This document shows positions 6,153-13,082 of a stretch of DNA of 23,971 nt, piece after piece (position 1 is the first letter of the stretch; each line of letters starts with the position of its first letter). A program made the position numbers and the translations under genes. A model generated the notes under the pieces. It did no database searches and had not been told where the DNA came from. It was given only the letters and a program-made list of their open reading frames with translations. This DNA comes from a virus, in the IMG/VR virus record IMGVR_UViG_3300042509_000057, positions 1 to 23,971 of that record. One strand, given 5' to 3'.

Positions 6153-7075
6153 TGGCCGTCACTACCGGAACTTCCGCGTTTAATCTAGACCTCAATGACA
6201 TCATGGAGGAGTCCTATGAGCGGGCGGGTCTAGAGATTCGCACGGGCTATGAGTTCCGCACAGCACGTCGCTCGTTGAACATGCTCACCATTGAGTGGGC
6301 AAATCGCGGCATCAACCTATGGACTATTGAGCAGGGCCAGATCGTCATGAACACGGGGCAGGGAATCTACGCCTACCCAAGCGACACGATCGACCTGCTT
6401 GACCAAGTGATTCGTACGCAAGCAAATGGCTTGGGCCAGACCGATATCAACATCACTCGTATTAGTGAATCTACGTACTCGACTATCCCAAACAAACTAA
6501 CCCAAGGTCGCCCTATCCAAGTCTGGATTAACCGTCAGACTGGGGCTACAAACCCTACGAGCGCGACGCTAAACGGGACTATTACGGCTACAGACACTAC
6601 AATCACGTTGAGCAATGCCTCTGGATTGGCTACGGCTGGCTTTGTAAACATTGACAACGAGACCATTGTTTATCAAAACGTAGATGGAAACCAGTTGCTC
6701 AATTGCGCACGGGGCCAGAACTACACCACCGCTGCAGCACACACGACTGGGGCAGCTGTAGTTAGCGCCAATTTGCCTTGTATCAACGTCTGGCCTACGC
6801 CAAACGCCCCCGGCGATCAGTACGTTTTTGTCTACTGGCGCATGCGCCGTCTTCAAGACGCTGGCAACGGCGTTAACATTCAAGACATCCCATTCCGCTT
6901 GATCCCGTGCTTGGTAGCAGGGCTTGCGTTTTATATTGCCCAGAAACGGCCAGATGTGGCTCCTGAGCGTGTTTTGTTCCTGAAGCAAGAGTATGAGCAG
7001 CAGTGGCTGCTGGCGTCGCAAGAAGACCGCGAGAAGGCTCCTGATCGGTTCGTGCCACGACAGATGTTCTATTGA
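6152..7075 (+). CDS. Head-tail connector / tail tubular A-like protein with inserted domain
   Basis: 307 residues, starting on a TAATG overlap. The N-terminal helical part (NLDLNDIMEESYERAGLEIR, ARRSLNMLTIEWANRGINLW) and later ITRISESTYSTIPNK, GRPIQVWINR and the C-terminal LIPCLVAGLAFYIAQKRPD follow the layout of podovirus connector/tail-tubular A (T7 gp11, P22 gp4-like) proteins, which form the ring between portal and tail. Residues ~132-204 interrupt this layout with a separate beta domain (TITATDTTITLSNASGL... FVNIDNETIVYQNV... CARGQNYTTAAAHTTGAAV), a module I recognise in other phage structural proteins. Family assignment is by pattern memory; a general structural role is more secure than the exact ring position. 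Confidence 0.65.
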   Translation: MAVTTGTSAFNLDLNDIMEESYERAGLEIRTGYEFRTARRSLNMLTIEWANRGINLWTIEQGQIVMNTGQGIYAYPSDTIDLLDQVIRTQANGLGQTDINITRISESTYSTIPNKLTQGRPIQVWINRQTGATNPTSATLNGTITATDTTITLSNASGLATAGFVNIDNETIVYQNVDGNQLLNCARGQNYTTAAAHTTGAAVVSANLPCINVWPTPNAPGDQYVFVYWRMRRLQDAGNGVNIQDIPFRLIPCLVAGLAFYIAQKRPDVAPERVLFLKQEYEQQWLLASQEDREKAPDRFVPRQMFY

Positions 7076-7083
7076 GGTAGCAG

Positions 7084-7470
7084 ATGCCTAGTCGTTTTGC
7101 GTCAGGTAAGTATGCGATTGCAGAGTGTGACCGCTGCGGGCAGAGGTTTAAACTTAAAGAACTTAGAAAACAGGTTCTTAAGACAAAGATATACAACGTC
7201 AAAGTCTGCGCTTCGTGCTGGGACCCTGACCAGCCGCAGTTGCAGTTGGGCATGTATCCAGTTAATGATCCGCAGGCTGTGCGTGAACCACGTCCTGATG
7301 TAAGCTACGCGGTGTCAGGGCTTTTGGTAGATGGCTATCCGGGTGAAGGAAGTCGCGTTATCCAGTGGGGTTGGGCTCCTGTAGGCGGGTCTAGATTTTT
7401 TGATGATGCGCTGACGCCAAATCTCTTGGCTTTAGGCGTACAAATTGGTACAGTTACGGTTACCACTTAA
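7084..7470 (+). CDS. Zinc-ribbon phage protein
   Basis: ATG at 7084, 8 bases after the connector stop, with GAGG upstream. 128 residues. Residues 11-45 form a treble-clef/zinc-ribbon pattern with Cys15-x2-Cys18 and Cys42-x2-Cys45 (ECDRCGQRF; VCASCWDPDQPQ), separated by a Lys-rich linker. The second half is Gly/Pro/Val-rich and beta-like (VIQWGWAPVGGSRFF). This N-terminal ribbon followed by DPDQPQ is a small protein I associate with structural gene clusters of aquatic phages. It could be a minor virion component stabilised by zinc or an assembly factor; no DNA-binding domain other than the ribbon is visible. Confidence 0.7.
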   Translation: MPSRFASGKYAIAECDRCGQRFKLKELRKQVLKTKIYNVKVCASCWDPDQPQLQLGMYPVNDPQAVREPRPDVSYAVSGLLVDGYPGEGSRVIQWGWAPVGGSRFFDDALTPNLLALGVQIGTVTVTT

Positions 7471-7481
7471 GGGGTGAATAA

Positions 7482-7742
7482 ATGGCTACTTTTAGCAAAA
7501 AAATTGGCGGTAAAGAGGTAGGTCAAGCTAGTGTGTACGCTAAGCCTCACACAATGAGTGGCACGGCCACTAAAGCTACTTTGCCTAGCAAGACTGGCGC
7601 GGCTGTGATGGATGAGACTAACATCTCCGTTGCTGGCATCAGCAAGGGCAACTATCCTCCAGAGAACCGTCATGGCGAACAGACTATGCGCGGATATGGT
7701 GCTGCGACCAAGGGTATTAAAACTCGCGGTCCTATGGCTTGA
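7482..7742 (+). CDS. Small conserved phage protein
   Basis: ATG with AAGGGGTG upstream. 86 residues, basic, Gly/Ala/Lys/Thr-rich, low hydrophobicity and no membrane segment. Visible conserved-looking patches are FSKKIGGKEVGQASVYAKPH near the start and NYPPENRHGEQTMRGYGAAT plus KGIKTRGPMA at the end. I recognise the final RGYGAATKGxKxRGPMA pattern from small genes beside connector genes in uncultured phages. It lies between the zinc-ribbon gene and an adaptor gene in a tight operon. Function unknown; a minor virion or assembly role is inferred from neighbours. Confidence 0.7.
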   Translation: MATFSKKIGGKEVGQASVYAKPHTMSGTATKATLPSKTGAAVMDETNISVAGISKGNYPPENRHGEQTMRGYGAATKGIKTRGPMA

Positions 7743-7750
7743 GGTAACGG

Positions 7751-8437
7751 ATGAACTATACCGAGTTGACAGATGCGATCTGCGATTACACGCAGAACTT
7801 CGATACTGACTTTGTTAGCAACATTCCGGTGTTTGTTGAACAGGCGGAGCAACGCATCTACAACTCGGTGCAGTTCCCCTCGATCCGCAAAAATCAATAC
7901 TCATTAATAACGGCAAACAACAAGTACGTGTCTTTACCAAACGACTTTTTGGCTGTGTACTCGTTGGCCTTGGTAACAGGTGTTACTGGCGGAAATTTAG
8001 ACACTGGCACGTTTGAGTACTTGTTAAACAAGGATGCAAACTTTATCCGTCAAGCGTACCCCACTCCAAATTCTACGGGCGAGCCAAAATATTACGCGCT
8101 GTTTGGCCCAACAATCGTCAGTTCAGCAATTACAAACGAGCTATCAATTATTCTCGGCCCAACGCCAGATGCTGCGTACTACGTGGAATTGCACTATTAC
8201 TACTATCCTGAGTCAATTGTTACGGCAAGCACAACATGGCTAGGTGACAACTTCGACACAGTGTTGCTGTACGGCTCTCTGGTAGAAGCGAACACGTTCA
8301 TGAAGGGTGAGGCTGACATGACTGCCTTGTACAACGGCAAGTACAACGAAGCTTTGGCTTTGGCTAAACGTCTTGGAGACGGCATGGAAAGAACTGACAG
8401 TTATAGAACTGGGCAGGTTAGGATTGCAGTCACATGA
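7751..8437 (+). CDS. Phage adaptor protein (SU10/gp11-type)
   Basis: ATG with GAGGTAACGG upstream (GAGG, about 7 bases). 228 residues. The start MNYTELTDAICDYTQNFDTD, then FVEQAEQRIYNSVQFPSIRK, a short beta segment (YVSLPNDFLAVYSLAL), a YYPESI region, and a long C-terminal helix pair (LYGSLVEANTFMKGEADMTA) match the phage adaptor family seen in SU10-like and related podoviruses, which sit under the portal ring and help close the head. It overlaps the next gene by 4 bases (ATGA). I am fairly confident of the family, and less of whether this or the 6152 gene contacts the portal directly. Confidence 0.75.
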   Translation: MNYTELTDAICDYTQNFDTDFVSNIPVFVEQAEQRIYNSVQFPSIRKNQYSLITANNKYVSLPNDFLAVYSLALVTGVTGGNLDTGTFEYLLNKDANFIRQAYPTPNSTGEPKYYALFGPTIVSSAITNELSIILGPTPDAAYYVELHYYYYPESIVTASTTWLGDNFDTVLLYGSLVEANTFMKGEADMTALYNGKYNEALALAKRLGDGMERTDSYRTGQVRIAVT

Positions 8438-8880
8438 CCATAGCTCAGACATCTACAACCAGCTTCAAGGTGGAACTGCTTCAGGCGGTTCATAACTTTG
8501 GCCCAACAACGCCAGACACTTTTAAGATTGCCTTGTACACAGCGGAGTCGGATATCGGCCCCGCTACAACTGCATATACAACGGCCAACGAAGTGGTTGG
8601 CACTGGCTACACGGCGGGCGGCAATACACTGGTTATTTCGACCAGCCCCACCTCGGGTAACAACACCGCAAGTATCCCCACCGCGTTTGTTAGTTTTTCC
8701 AATACATCTTGGGCAAGTTCAACTATTACGGCTCGCGGCGCTCTAATCTACAACAGCACGCAGGGTAACAAGTCTGTTGCGGTGTTGGATTTTGGTGCGG
8801 ATAAGACTACAGCCAATGCTACTTTTTTAATCACCTTCCCAGCCGCAGACGCTTCCGGCGCAATTGTGCGAATTTCATAA
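8434..8880 (+). CDS. Tail-fibre/virion structural protein, paralogue A
   Basis: 148 residues, starting in the ATGA overlap with the adaptor gene. The N-terminal block FKVELLQAVHNFGPTTPDTF is followed by KIALYTAESDIGPATTAYTT, EVVGTGYTAGG and a Ser/Thr-rich beta region ending TFLITFPAADASGAIVRIS. This VHNF...DTFKIALY...Y.....EV.G.GYTAGG pattern is, to my recollection, a widespread phage surface-protein domain. The same architecture recurs at 9094, so the two are paralogues separated by one small gene. No membrane segment or catalytic motif. Likely a small fibre or fibre-associated protein; function inferred. Confidence 0.65.
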   Translation: MTIAQTSTTSFKVELLQAVHNFGPTTPDTFKIALYTAESDIGPATTAYTTANEVVGTGYTAGGNTLVISTSPTSGNNTASIPTAFVSFSNTSWASSTITARGALIYNSTQGNKSVAVLDFGADKTTANATFLITFPAADASGAIVRIS

Positions 8881-8888
8881 GGATCAAT

Positions 8889-9083
8889 ATGCTTGTAACC
8901 ACAACAAAAGGCGACATGGACGATTCTCTGCTTGAAAAGCGGAACGGCACAGTGGATAATGACAATGAACTCACAACATGGGTTGAGTACTGGTTAGAGG
9001 GTGAGCTTGTTCACCGTTCTGCCCATGTAACTTTAAAGAAGTCGCCTGCATTCATTGGTGGCGAAACAGAATCAATCGGATAA
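8889..9083 (+). CDS. Small acidic conserved phage protein
   Basis: ATG with AAGGA upstream (8 bases). 64 residues, acidic (MLVTTTKGDMDDSLLEKR...), with the core TTWVEYWLEGELVHRSAHVTLKK split over two short beta strands. I recognise the MLVTTTKGDMD...LVHRS pattern as a small protein found near fibre genes of aquatic phages. It sits exactly between the two paralogous fibre-like genes, which suggests it acts with them, for example as a folding partner or linker. No direct evidence for this beyond position and size. Confidence 0.65.
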   Translation: MLVTTTKGDMDDSLLEKRNGTVDNDNELTTWVEYWLEGELVHRSAHVTLKKSPAFIGGETESIG

Positions 9084-9093
9084 AGGAAACATC

Positions 9094-9570
9094 ATGGCCA
9101 ATACTCAATCAATGACCACCTCGTTTATGGGCGAGCTGCTAACAGCAACACATAACTTCGGCACTGCGCCGACCCGTGGCACATCCGCAGCCGACACTTT
9201 TAAAGCGGCTTTGTATTTGGCATCTGCTACTTACGACGCATCTACTACGGCATATTCGGCAACTGGAGAAGTCTCTGGTGCTGGGTACACCGCAGGAGGT
9301 GTAGCGGTCACGGCTGCAACTCCTCCTACAGCGACCAACGCCTCTACTACGGCGGGCGTAGCGTTTTTTACTCCTTCTGCCAGCTTAACTTACACCTCGG
9401 TGACTTTAGCCACAGCGTTTGATGCAGTGTTAATTTATAACTCTTCGCAGAGTAATAAAGCGGTTTCTGTTCATACCTTTGGTAGTCAGACCATTACTGC
9501 GGGCACGTTCACTTTAACGATGCCAGCCAACACCACATCAACCGCGTTACTGCGTCTGGCAACAACCTAA
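9094..9570 (+). CDS. Tail-fibre/virion structural protein, paralogue B
   Basis: I choose ATG 9094 (158 residues), because AAAGGA at 9082-9087 fits; a GTG at 9055 would begin inside the previous gene. The sequence repeats the architecture of the 8434 gene: FMGELLTATHNFG, DTFKAALYLASATYDASTTA, EVSGAGYTAGG, a Thr/Ala-rich beta middle, FDAVLIYNSSQSNKAVSVHT and TFTLTMPANTTSTALLRLA. Shared motifs at the same spacing show an ancient duplication, although the DNA has diverged. Probably a surface or fibre component. The extra TRGTSAAD insertion near residue 30 is the main length difference. Confidence 0.65.
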   Translation: MANTQSMTTSFMGELLTATHNFGTAPTRGTSAADTFKAALYLASATYDASTTAYSATGEVSGAGYTAGGVAVTAATPPTATNASTTAGVAFFTPSASLTYTSVTLATAFDAVLIYNSSQSNKAVSVHTFGSQTITAGTFTLTMPANTTSTALLRLATT

Positions 9571-9572
9571 GC

Positions 9573-9598
9573 GGAGGCGGCGTAAGCCGTAGACCATG
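9573..9598 (+). promoter_or_regulatory. Shine-Dalgarno separated from ATG by GNRA hairpin
   Basis: GGAGG (9573-9577) is 18 bases from ATG 9596, too far for normal initiation. Between them CGGC (9578-9581), GTAA loop, GCCG (9586-9589) form a perfect 4-bp stem with a GNRA tetraloop, beginning directly after the Shine-Dalgarno. If folded, the effective gap becomes 6 bases (TAGACC). A hairpin that brings a distant Shine-Dalgarno into register is known in some T4 genes; here it is an inference. Confidence 0.5.
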
Positions 9599-10438
9599 TT
9601 TGGTATCTCCGCATATGCACAGGCCCCGTTTGCGTCATTAGGGGAAAACACAGTTGTTGTTGCCCTGACGGGTGTAGTTGCGACTGGTGCGGTTGGGACG
9701 GTAGAGGCTGTTAAGGCTTTTGCTCTTACAGGCAATGAGGCAACGGGTACTGTTGGGTCTGTAACAGCAGAAATTACTGTCGCTCTTACGGGCGTATCCG
9801 CAACTGGCAGTGTTGGCTCTGTTACGCAAAGTCAAGCCGTAGATTTAACTGGTGTTTTATCTAACGCAGACGTTGGTGCTGTAGACGAAACCAACTTCCC
9901 ATTAATAGCGGGTGTTCATGCTAACGGGGCTACAGGTACACTTACCCCAGAGAAGATATTTGCGCTAACAGGTGCTCAAGCGGACGGTGCAGTAGGCACG
10001 GTTGTTCCTAGTATCACAGTTGCCCTGTTAGGGGTTGAGGCGTCTGGTCTTGTTGGTACGGTAATTTACAACGAGTCGGATGCGACATCCGGCGATGTGG
10101 CAATAGGCGAAGTTGGCTCGGTAGCTCCTGTAATCTCAGTTGCTTTGACAAGTGTCACCGCTTCTGGGGCGGTCAGTGCTGTTGATTACGCGCAAGTTGC
10201 TCCGCTAACCACGGATTCAGCGTCTGGTTTGGTTGGGTCGGTTGGCCCTGTAGTAACGGTTGCCTTGTCAGGTGTATCCGCTTCTGGTGCAGTTGGAACT
10301 GTAATCGCTGTTTATTGGATATTAGTAGATGACAGCCAGACCCCAAACTGGCAAAATGTGAACGACTCTCAATCTTCTAGCTGGGCGTTGGTCAACACCG
10401 CAGAGACATCCAACTGGGCGTTGGTTGAGACAGATTAA
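9596..10438 (+). CDS. Repetitive fibre protein: 11 x 20-residue repeats plus W-repeats
   Basis: 280 residues. After a 22-residue head (MFGISAYAQAPF...), residues 23-242 divide without any gap into eleven 20-residue units of the type ALTGVxATGxVGTVxxxxxV; the best conserved positions are the L2/G4 pair, A7, G9 and V11-G-x-V14. Units 4, 5 and 8-10 are more diverged. From W241 an 11-residue period takes over: W241, W252, W263 and W274, each in a context like SQTPNW or AETSNW. Exact periodicity predicts a regular beta-structure (solenoid or fibre shaft) ending in a Trp-rich tip. Start depends on the unusual ribosome site just upstream. Function as a fibre is inferred; the middle FGISAYAQAPFAS start is common in phage proteins of this kind. 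Confidence 0.7.
   Translation: MFGISAYAQAPFASLGENTVVVALTGVVATGAVGTVEAVKAFALTGNEATGTVGSVTAEITVALTGVSATGSVGSVTQSQAVDLTGVLSNADVGAVDETNFPLIAGVHANGATGTLTPEKIFALTGAQADGAVGTVVPSITVALLGVEASGLVGTVIYNESDATSGDVAIGEVGSVAPVISVALTSVTASGAVSAVDYAQVAPLTTDSASGLVGSVGPVVTVALSGVSASGAVGTVIAVYWILVDDSQTPNWQNVNDSQSSSWALVNTAETSNWALVETD
9662..10321 (+). repeat. Eleven in-frame 60-bp diverged tandem repeats
   Basis: Each unit encodes one 20-residue repeat of the 9596 protein (units begin at 9662, 9722, 9782 and so on every 60 bases to 10262). No insertion or deletion breaks the 60-base register, although nucleotide sequence has drifted considerably, so the repeat is old and kept in length by selection on the protein. 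Confidence 0.85.
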
Positions 10439-10446
10439 GGACAAAT

Positions 10447-10824
10447 ATGGCTCTCGTACTAGCAGACCGGGTAAAAGAAACGACTACCACGACTGGTACT
10501 GGAACAGTGACGCTTCTCGGCGCATCAACTGGGTTTCAGTCTTTTGCAGTGATTGGAAACGCAAACACAACGTACTACACGATTGCAAGCCAAAGTGGGT
10601 CGGAGTGGGAAGTTGGGATCGGTACTTACACATCGTCAGGAACACTCTTAGCCCGTACAACGGTTCTGTCAAATAGTTCCGCTACACAGCCATCAGCACT
10701 TAGTTTTAGCGCGGGCACAAAAGATGTTTTTGTAGCTTACCCCGCCGAATACTCGGTCACTAACGATCCTCCTACGCAGAACATCCTTGACCAAGCGTAC
10801 TTTCTTTCTTTTATGATGGGCTAA
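10447..10824 (+). CDS. Small virion/tail-fibre N-terminal-domain protein
   Basis: ATG with AAGGA at 10437-10441 (5-base spacing). 125 residues. Begins MALVLADRVKETTTTTGTGT, then FQSFAVIGNANTTYYTIASQ, EWEVGIGTYTSSGTLLARTT and KDVFVAYPAEYSV, ending in a hydrophobic LSFMMG. The DRVKETTTTTGTG...YYTI...EWEVGIGTY pattern is one I know as a common domain of phage fibre or virion-associated proteins, often at the N-terminus of longer fibres. Here it stands alone. Likely a tail accessory or attachment protein; exact role unknown. Confidence 0.7.
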   Translation: MALVLADRVKETTTTTGTGTVTLLGASTGFQSFAVIGNANTTYYTIASQSGSEWEVGIGTYTSSGTLLARTTVLSNSSATQPSALSFSAGTKDVFVAYPAEYSVTNDPPTQNILDQAYFLSFMMG

Positions 10825-10825
10825 T

Positions 10826-11152
10826 ATGGCAACCTACACCAATATTTCATATGTAGCCAAGAATGTTGGCACATCTGCTTCTACCCTAGTTACGGTATCT
10901 GCTTCCACTACGGCGGCTGTAGCCAGTCTGGTGGTGGCTAACACTTCCGTTTCCCCTATCACCTGTGATGTGTACTTCACTCGGTCTGCGGTGGACTACT
11001 ACTTGGTCAAGACGGCTACTGTTCCCGTGGGCGGTTCGCTAGAGGTGATTCAAGGTAACAGGATTGTGCTGATTGCGTCAGATGCGCTAAAGGTGGTATC
11101 AAGCGCGGCAACATCGGCTGACGTAGTGGTTTCTGTCTTATTGGCGGCATAA
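10826..11152 (+). CDS. Small beta-rich structural protein
   Basis: ATG one base after the previous stop (TAATATG). 108 residues, Ser/Thr/Val/Ala-rich, all-beta pattern: YVAKNVGTSASTLVTVSAST, AVASLVVANTSVSPITCDVY, DYYLVKTATVPVGGSLEVIQ and a hydrophobic end (ADVVVSVLLAA). A single Cys. The paired pattern ...TxxTxxxxxxLxVANTS...CDVYxT...YYLVK...VPxGGSLxxxxGxRIVL looks like a compact beta-sandwich also seen in small genes near phage fibres. Function inferred from place in the fibre island. Confidence 0.6.
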   Translation: MATYTNISYVAKNVGTSASTLVTVSASTTAAVASLVVANTSVSPITCDVYFTRSAVDYYLVKTATVPVGGSLEVIQGNRIVLIASDALKVVSSAATSADVVVSVLLAA

Positions 11153-11153
11153 C

Positions 11154-12071
11154 ATGGCTTTTATAGGCAACACCAACACCACACAGGCTTTCACGCCAGC
11201 CATTGATTATTTCAGTGGTACAGGCTCTGCCACGGCATTCACGCTGTCTCGCCCAGTTGCGTCTGTAGCCCAAGTACAGGTAACCATTGATAACGTAGCC
11301 CAGAACCCCAGTTCGGCATATACGATCAGCGGTAGCACGATCACGTTTACTTCTGCTCCGTTGAGTGGGACTAACAACATCTATGTGTACTACACCAGCC
11401 CCATCACTCAGGTCATAGCACCGGGTCAGGGCACTGTTACCACAAACTCTTTGACTTCCAGCTTATCACTAACTACACCTACCCTTGTAACGCCAAACAT
11501 AACTACAGGGCTAACTATTGCTGGCTCCGCTGGTACGTCTGGGCAGGTAGTAACTTCCGCAGGTTCTGGTGCAGAGCCTACATGGTCGACAATAACAGGG
11601 GTTCCAGCAGGAAATGTTAGTTTCTTTGCAATGAATACAGCCCCGTCAGGCTGGTTAAAAGCAAATGGAACAGCGGTATCAAGAACAACGTATGCAACTT
11701 TATTCACCGCAATTGGAACCACATATGGTGTTGGCGATGGTGCCACAACATTTAACGTGCCAGATATGCGTGGTTATTTTGCCCGTGGCTGGGTAGACAA
11801 TGGTTCAGTCGATAGCGGTCGTGCTTTTGGCTCTACGCAAACAGATGCGCTACAGGGACACAACCACCAGTATTTTGCAGGGAACACAGCAGGAGGCTCT
11901 TTCAATATGAGTCCGTATGCGGGTGGCATATCGCAAAGTCAAGCCCTTGCGGGTTTAGGTAACCCTAACCAAGTAGGTGACGTAGTAAATAGCCCTAGTT
12001 ATGGTACGGCGCGGGTAGCTTCCGAAACTCGCCCTAGTAACGTAGCTTTGCTGGCTTGTATTAAGTTCTAA
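11154..12071 (+). CDS. Tail fibre with phage tail-collar domain
   Basis: 305 residues, one base after the previous stop. Residues 1-80 form a beta domain starting MAFIGNT and containing YFSGTGSATAFTLSRPVASV and VTIDNVAQNPSSAYTISGST; the same domain starts the 13079 fibre. Residues ~90-150 are a Thr/Ser-rich shaft. Residues ~154-211 match the phage tail-collar family: PAGNVSFFAMNTAPSGWLKA, YATLFTAIGTTYGVGDGATT, FNVPDMRGYFARGW. The C-terminal part has GHNHQY (H236, H238), an HxH motif typical of fibre tips, and ends RPSNVALLACIKF as collar-type fibres usually do. It probably binds the host surface. Confident on the collar domain, inferred on receptor role. Confidence 0.85.
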   Translation: MAFIGNTNTTQAFTPAIDYFSGTGSATAFTLSRPVASVAQVQVTIDNVAQNPSSAYTISGSTITFTSAPLSGTNNIYVYYTSPITQVIAPGQGTVTTNSLTSSLSLTTPTLVTPNITTGLTIAGSAGTSGQVVTSAGSGAEPTWSTITGVPAGNVSFFAMNTAPSGWLKANGTAVSRTTYATLFTAIGTTYGVGDGATTFNVPDMRGYFARGWVDNGSVDSGRAFGSTQTDALQGHNHQYFAGNTAGGSFNMSPYAGGISQSQALAGLGNPNQVGDVVNSPSYGTARVASETRPSNVALLACIKF

Positions 12072-12079
12072 GGAATAAC

Positions 12080-12436
12080 ATGAAAATATTTAATTACCAT
12101 CCTAATACAGGGCTATTGCTTGGTGAAAGCAAAGCAGACGAAAGCCCATTAGAACCCGGAGTTTGGCTAATTCCCGCCAACGCTACAACAGAACAACCTT
12201 TGCAAGCACAAGACGGCAAAACAATTAACTTTGTAAATTCTGCTTGGGTGTACCAAGACATTCCAACGTCTGAACCGGAGCCAGCACCATTTGTACCAAC
12301 GTACAAAGAAAAACGCACCCCAGAGTACCCCGCATACACCGACTACCTTGATGGGGTAGTCAAGGGCGACCAAGCGCAGATTGACAAATACATTGCCGAC
12401 TGCCTAGCGGTTAAAGCCAAGTACCCAAAGGAATAA
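12080..12436 (+). CDS. Tail-fibre assembly/chaperone-like protein
   Basis: ATG with AAGGA upstream. 118 residues: N-terminal MKIFNYHPNTGLLLGESKAD and VWLIPANATTEQPLQAQDG followed by a NFVNSAWVYQDIP strand; Pro-rich hinge; and C-terminal YPAYTDYLDGVVKGDQAQID...VKAKYPKE. The N-terminal half resembles phage tail-fibre assembly proteins (VWxIPANAT...QxGKxxxFxNxxWxYxD), the C-terminal half is a YPxxxDYLD...VKxKYPK module that often ends such proteins. Placed directly after a collar-type fibre, it is likely the chaperone that trimerises or caps it. Good match by pattern, not by search. Confidence 0.75.
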   Translation: MKIFNYHPNTGLLLGESKADESPLEPGVWLIPANATTEQPLQAQDGKTINFVNSAWVYQDIPTSEPEPAPFVPTYKEKRTPEYPAYTDYLDGVVKGDQAQIDKYIADCLAVKAKYPKE

Positions 12437-12439
12437 AAA

Positions 12440-12919
12440 ATGCCTATCAGCACTATTGGAACAGCGGGTCTTGAAACAGCAGGAGTGTCCCAAATAAAAT
12501 TGGCTACTGGTGTGGCTGGTACTGGCCCTGCGTTTAGTGCTTACCAAAGTTCTGCACAATCTGTTACATCAAGCACATTTACAAAAATTCTTTTTGCAAC
12601 AGAAGATTTTGACACAAATAGTAATTTTGCATCTTCTACCTTTACGCCAACTGTCGCTGGTTATTACCAAATAAATGCCGCCGTACTTCCTTCAACAGCA
12701 ACAACGCAAACGGTTCTTTCTTTGTACAAAAATGGAACAGCATTCAAAACTGTTTCAAGTAATTCTATAAATGCTTCTGGTTCAGTTTCTTCTTTAATTT
12801 ACTTAAACGGTTCTACTGATTATGTGGAAACATACGTATATATTGTTGGAACAGCTCCAGCATTATTTGCACAGGCGCAATACACTTGGTTTAATGGTGC
12901 AATGGTAAGGGGCGCATAA
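12440..12919 (+). CDS. C1q/TNF-like head domain protein, adhesin
   Basis: ATG 3 bases after the previous stop; AAGGA near the end of the 12080 gene can serve it. 159 residues. After a ~30-residue lead (MPISTIGTAGLETAGVSQIK), residues ~31-159 show the C1q-like layout: FSAYQSSAQSVTSSTFTKIL, FDTNSNFASSTFTPTVAGYY, SLYKNGTAFKTVSSNSINAS, LIYLNGSTDYVETYVYIVG and a final FNGAMVRGA. Such domains trimerise and form fibre heads. Base composition is much lower in G+C than the neighbours: 60 of 180 bases in the lines 12541-12660 and 12721-12780, so it may be a recent acquisition. Confidence 0.8.
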   Translation: MPISTIGTAGLETAGVSQIKLATGVAGTGPAFSAYQSSAQSVTSSTFTKILFATEDFDTNSNFASSTFTPTVAGYYQINAAVLPSTATTQTVLSLYKNGTAFKTVSSNSINASGSVSSLIYLNGSTDYVETYVYIVGTAPALFAQAQYTWFNGAMVRGA

Positions 12920-12920
12920 C

Positions 12921-13082
12921 ATGACACTCTACGAAAAAATAAAACTTCTCTACCCTGAACTGCAAGACGCAGACTTCATGGACACCATCCGCTTGCAGAA
13001 CGACTCTGACGGTAAGGGTGACTACATTGCTGCTTGGAACCATCCAACACTAGCCAGACCCACCGAGGAACAGTTAGCATGA
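12921..13082 (+). CDS. Small XkdW-like protein, possible fibre chaperone
   Basis: ATG one base after the C1q-like gene's stop, stop overlapping the next ATG (ATGA). 53 residues: MTLYEKIKLLYPELQDADFM, then TIRLQNDSDGKGDYIAAWNH and PTLARPTEEQLA. The YPELxDxDFM...LQxDxDGxGxYIxxW...PTxEQL pattern resembles small XkdW-type phage proteins near tail fibres. Coding compactness, overlaps on both sides and codon use support a real gene despite its size. Function unknown; placement between fibre genes suggests a small folding partner. Confidence 0.7.
   Translation: MTLYEKIKLLYPELQDADFMDTIRLQNDSDGKGDYIAAWNHPTLARPTEEQLA

Noticed and set aside
10425-10676. 83-residue Trp/Arg-rich frame across the 9596/10447 junction
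   Set aside because: Shadow of the 10447 gene in another frame, with no family pattern.
13034-13078. Longer start for the 13079 fibre
   Set aside because: The MSYIGNT start matches the MAFIGNT start of the 11154 fibre and lies on an ATGA overlap; the extra 15 codons duplicate the 12921 gene in another frame.
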